Shown here in pieces: positions 5,329 through 6,000 of a stretch of 6,000 nt of DNA (position 1 is the stretch's first letter; every line of letters starts with the position of its first letter). The notes beneath the pieces were generated by a model, which did no database searches, was not told where the DNA came from, and saw only the letters and a list, made by a program, of their open reading frames with translations. Source of the stretch: Candidatus Puniceispirillum sp. (GTDB lineage: Bacteria; Pseudomonadota; Alphaproteobacteria; Puniceispirillales; Puniceispirillaceae); contig JABJBD010000216.1 in NCBI GenBank assembly GCA_018668795.1, positions 1-6,000 on the forward strand, written 5' to 3'. The position numbers were made by a program, and so were the translations under genes.

Positions 5329-6000
5329 ATGAAAAACAACCAGATTGACCAATCTAATAGATATATCAATGATTTAAGGCGACTGGATTATACGCATAGC
5401 CAGGTTAAACAACGTCGTACAACGCTATTACCTTTTACGATTGCCGCTCTATTTCTGGTGATTGCGGGGATTTATGGAAGCATGAATCTGGACGTAGCAC
5501 CCGAAGACATAGTGATGTTGGTATCAGCCGCAGTAATTGGCGGTTACATGGCTTTGAATATTGGTGCAAATGATGTTGCGAACAATATGGGGCCTGCTGT
5601 CGGTGGCAAGGTTTTGACGGTAGTCGCTGCCGTTATAATTGCCGCCATATGCGAAAGCGCAGGTGCGCTTCTGGCGGGTGGTGATGTCGTTAAAACCGTT
5701 GCCAAAGGCATTATTAATCCTGGTGATGGCGTGGCGTTGGATGATTTTCGCAATCTGATGCTCAGCGCGCTTCTTGCTGCGGCTTTATGGATCAATCTTG
5801 CCACCTTTTTGAACGCGCCCGTTTCAACGACACATTCCATTGTTGGCGGTGTCATGGGCGCTGGCATTGCGGGGGCTGGATTTGATCTGGTCAATTGGCT
5901 CACCATGTCAAAAATTGCTGCCAGTTGGGTTATTTCACCTGTTTTTGGTGGCATGGTCGCCGCCGGGCTTCTCTACCTCATCAAAATGAAGATATTAAAA
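5329..6000 (+). CDS. pit: Inorganic phosphate transporter, PiT family (3' end cut by window)
   Basis: The frame is open from the ATG at 5329 to the window edge, giving the first 224 residues. PiT proteins import phosphate (often as metal-phosphate) through the inner membrane, driven by a proton or sodium gradient. The PiT signature is seen at residues 79-88 (Gly-Ala-Asn-Asp-Val-Ala-Asn-Asn-Met-Gly). A second conserved block, Asn162-Ala-Pro-Val-Ser-Thr-Thr-His-Ser followed by Ile-Val-Gly-Gly, and a Ser-Pro-Val-Phe-Gly-Gly at 203-208 also match the family. Hydrophobic helices lie near 33-52, 61-78, 94-117, 143-161, 168-186 and 196-217. The first 30 residues are charged and cytoplasmic, an extension absent from the shortest PiT proteins. 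An AAAGG lies 12 bases before the ATG, a long spacing, but no better in-frame start exists. The gene diverges from the cyclase operon. Confidence 0.93.
   Translation, partial: MKNNQIDQSNRYINDLRRLDYTHSQVKQRRTTLLPFTIAALFLVIAGIYGSMNLDVAPEDIVMLVSAAVIGGYMALNIGANDVANNMGPAVGGKVLTVVAAVIIAAICESAGALLAGGDVVKTVAKGIINPGDGVALDDFRNLMLSALLAAALWINLATFLNAPVSTTHSIVGGVMGAGIAGAGFDLVNWLTMSKIAASWVISPVFGGMVAAGLLYLIKMKILK

Overview
The window looks like a piece of an alphaproteobacterial chromosome with moderate to low GC, perhaps from a marine lineage such as SAR116. This rests on overall gene content and protein style (sterol-desaturase-family protein, 7TM adenylate cyclase, PiT transporter with a charged N-terminal extension); no rRNA or other taxonomic marker is present. 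I see no tRNA, rRNA, CRISPR array, insertion sequence or phage gene.

Almost everything left of about 5.1 kb is read leftward (minus strand). In transcription order it comprises: a membrane-bound class III adenylate cyclase with a periplasmic domain and seven membrane segments (2944-5112); a lipoprotein of the metallo-beta-lactamase fold resembling N-acyl-phosphatidylethanolamine phospholipase D (1773-2936), starting 7 bases after the cyclase stop; a sterol desaturase/fatty acid hydroxylase family membrane enzyme (672-1694); two tandem, clearly paralogous small proteins with two conserved cysteines (379-573 and 192-377); and a 32-residue single-helix membrane peptide (12-110). At the right end, read rightward and cut by the window edge, is an inorganic phosphate transporter of the PiT family (from 5329).

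The cyclase and phosphate transporter genes diverge from a 216-bp region that holds a plausible promoter for each. The 8-mer ATTACAAT occurs three times there: once at each candidate -10 element and once, inverted, between them. This is the best candidate regulatory structure in the window.

The cyclase and NAPE-PLD-like genes are almost certainly one operon, and the hydroxylase may be read from the same transcript across a 78-bp gap containing two perfect dyads. The shared theme is the cell envelope: a membrane sensor making a cyclic nucleotide, a lipoprotein that probably cleaves a phospholipid-like substrate, and a membrane di-iron enzyme acting on lipids. That functional link is inference from gene order. 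The small proteins downstream have no assignable function and are the least understood part of the window.
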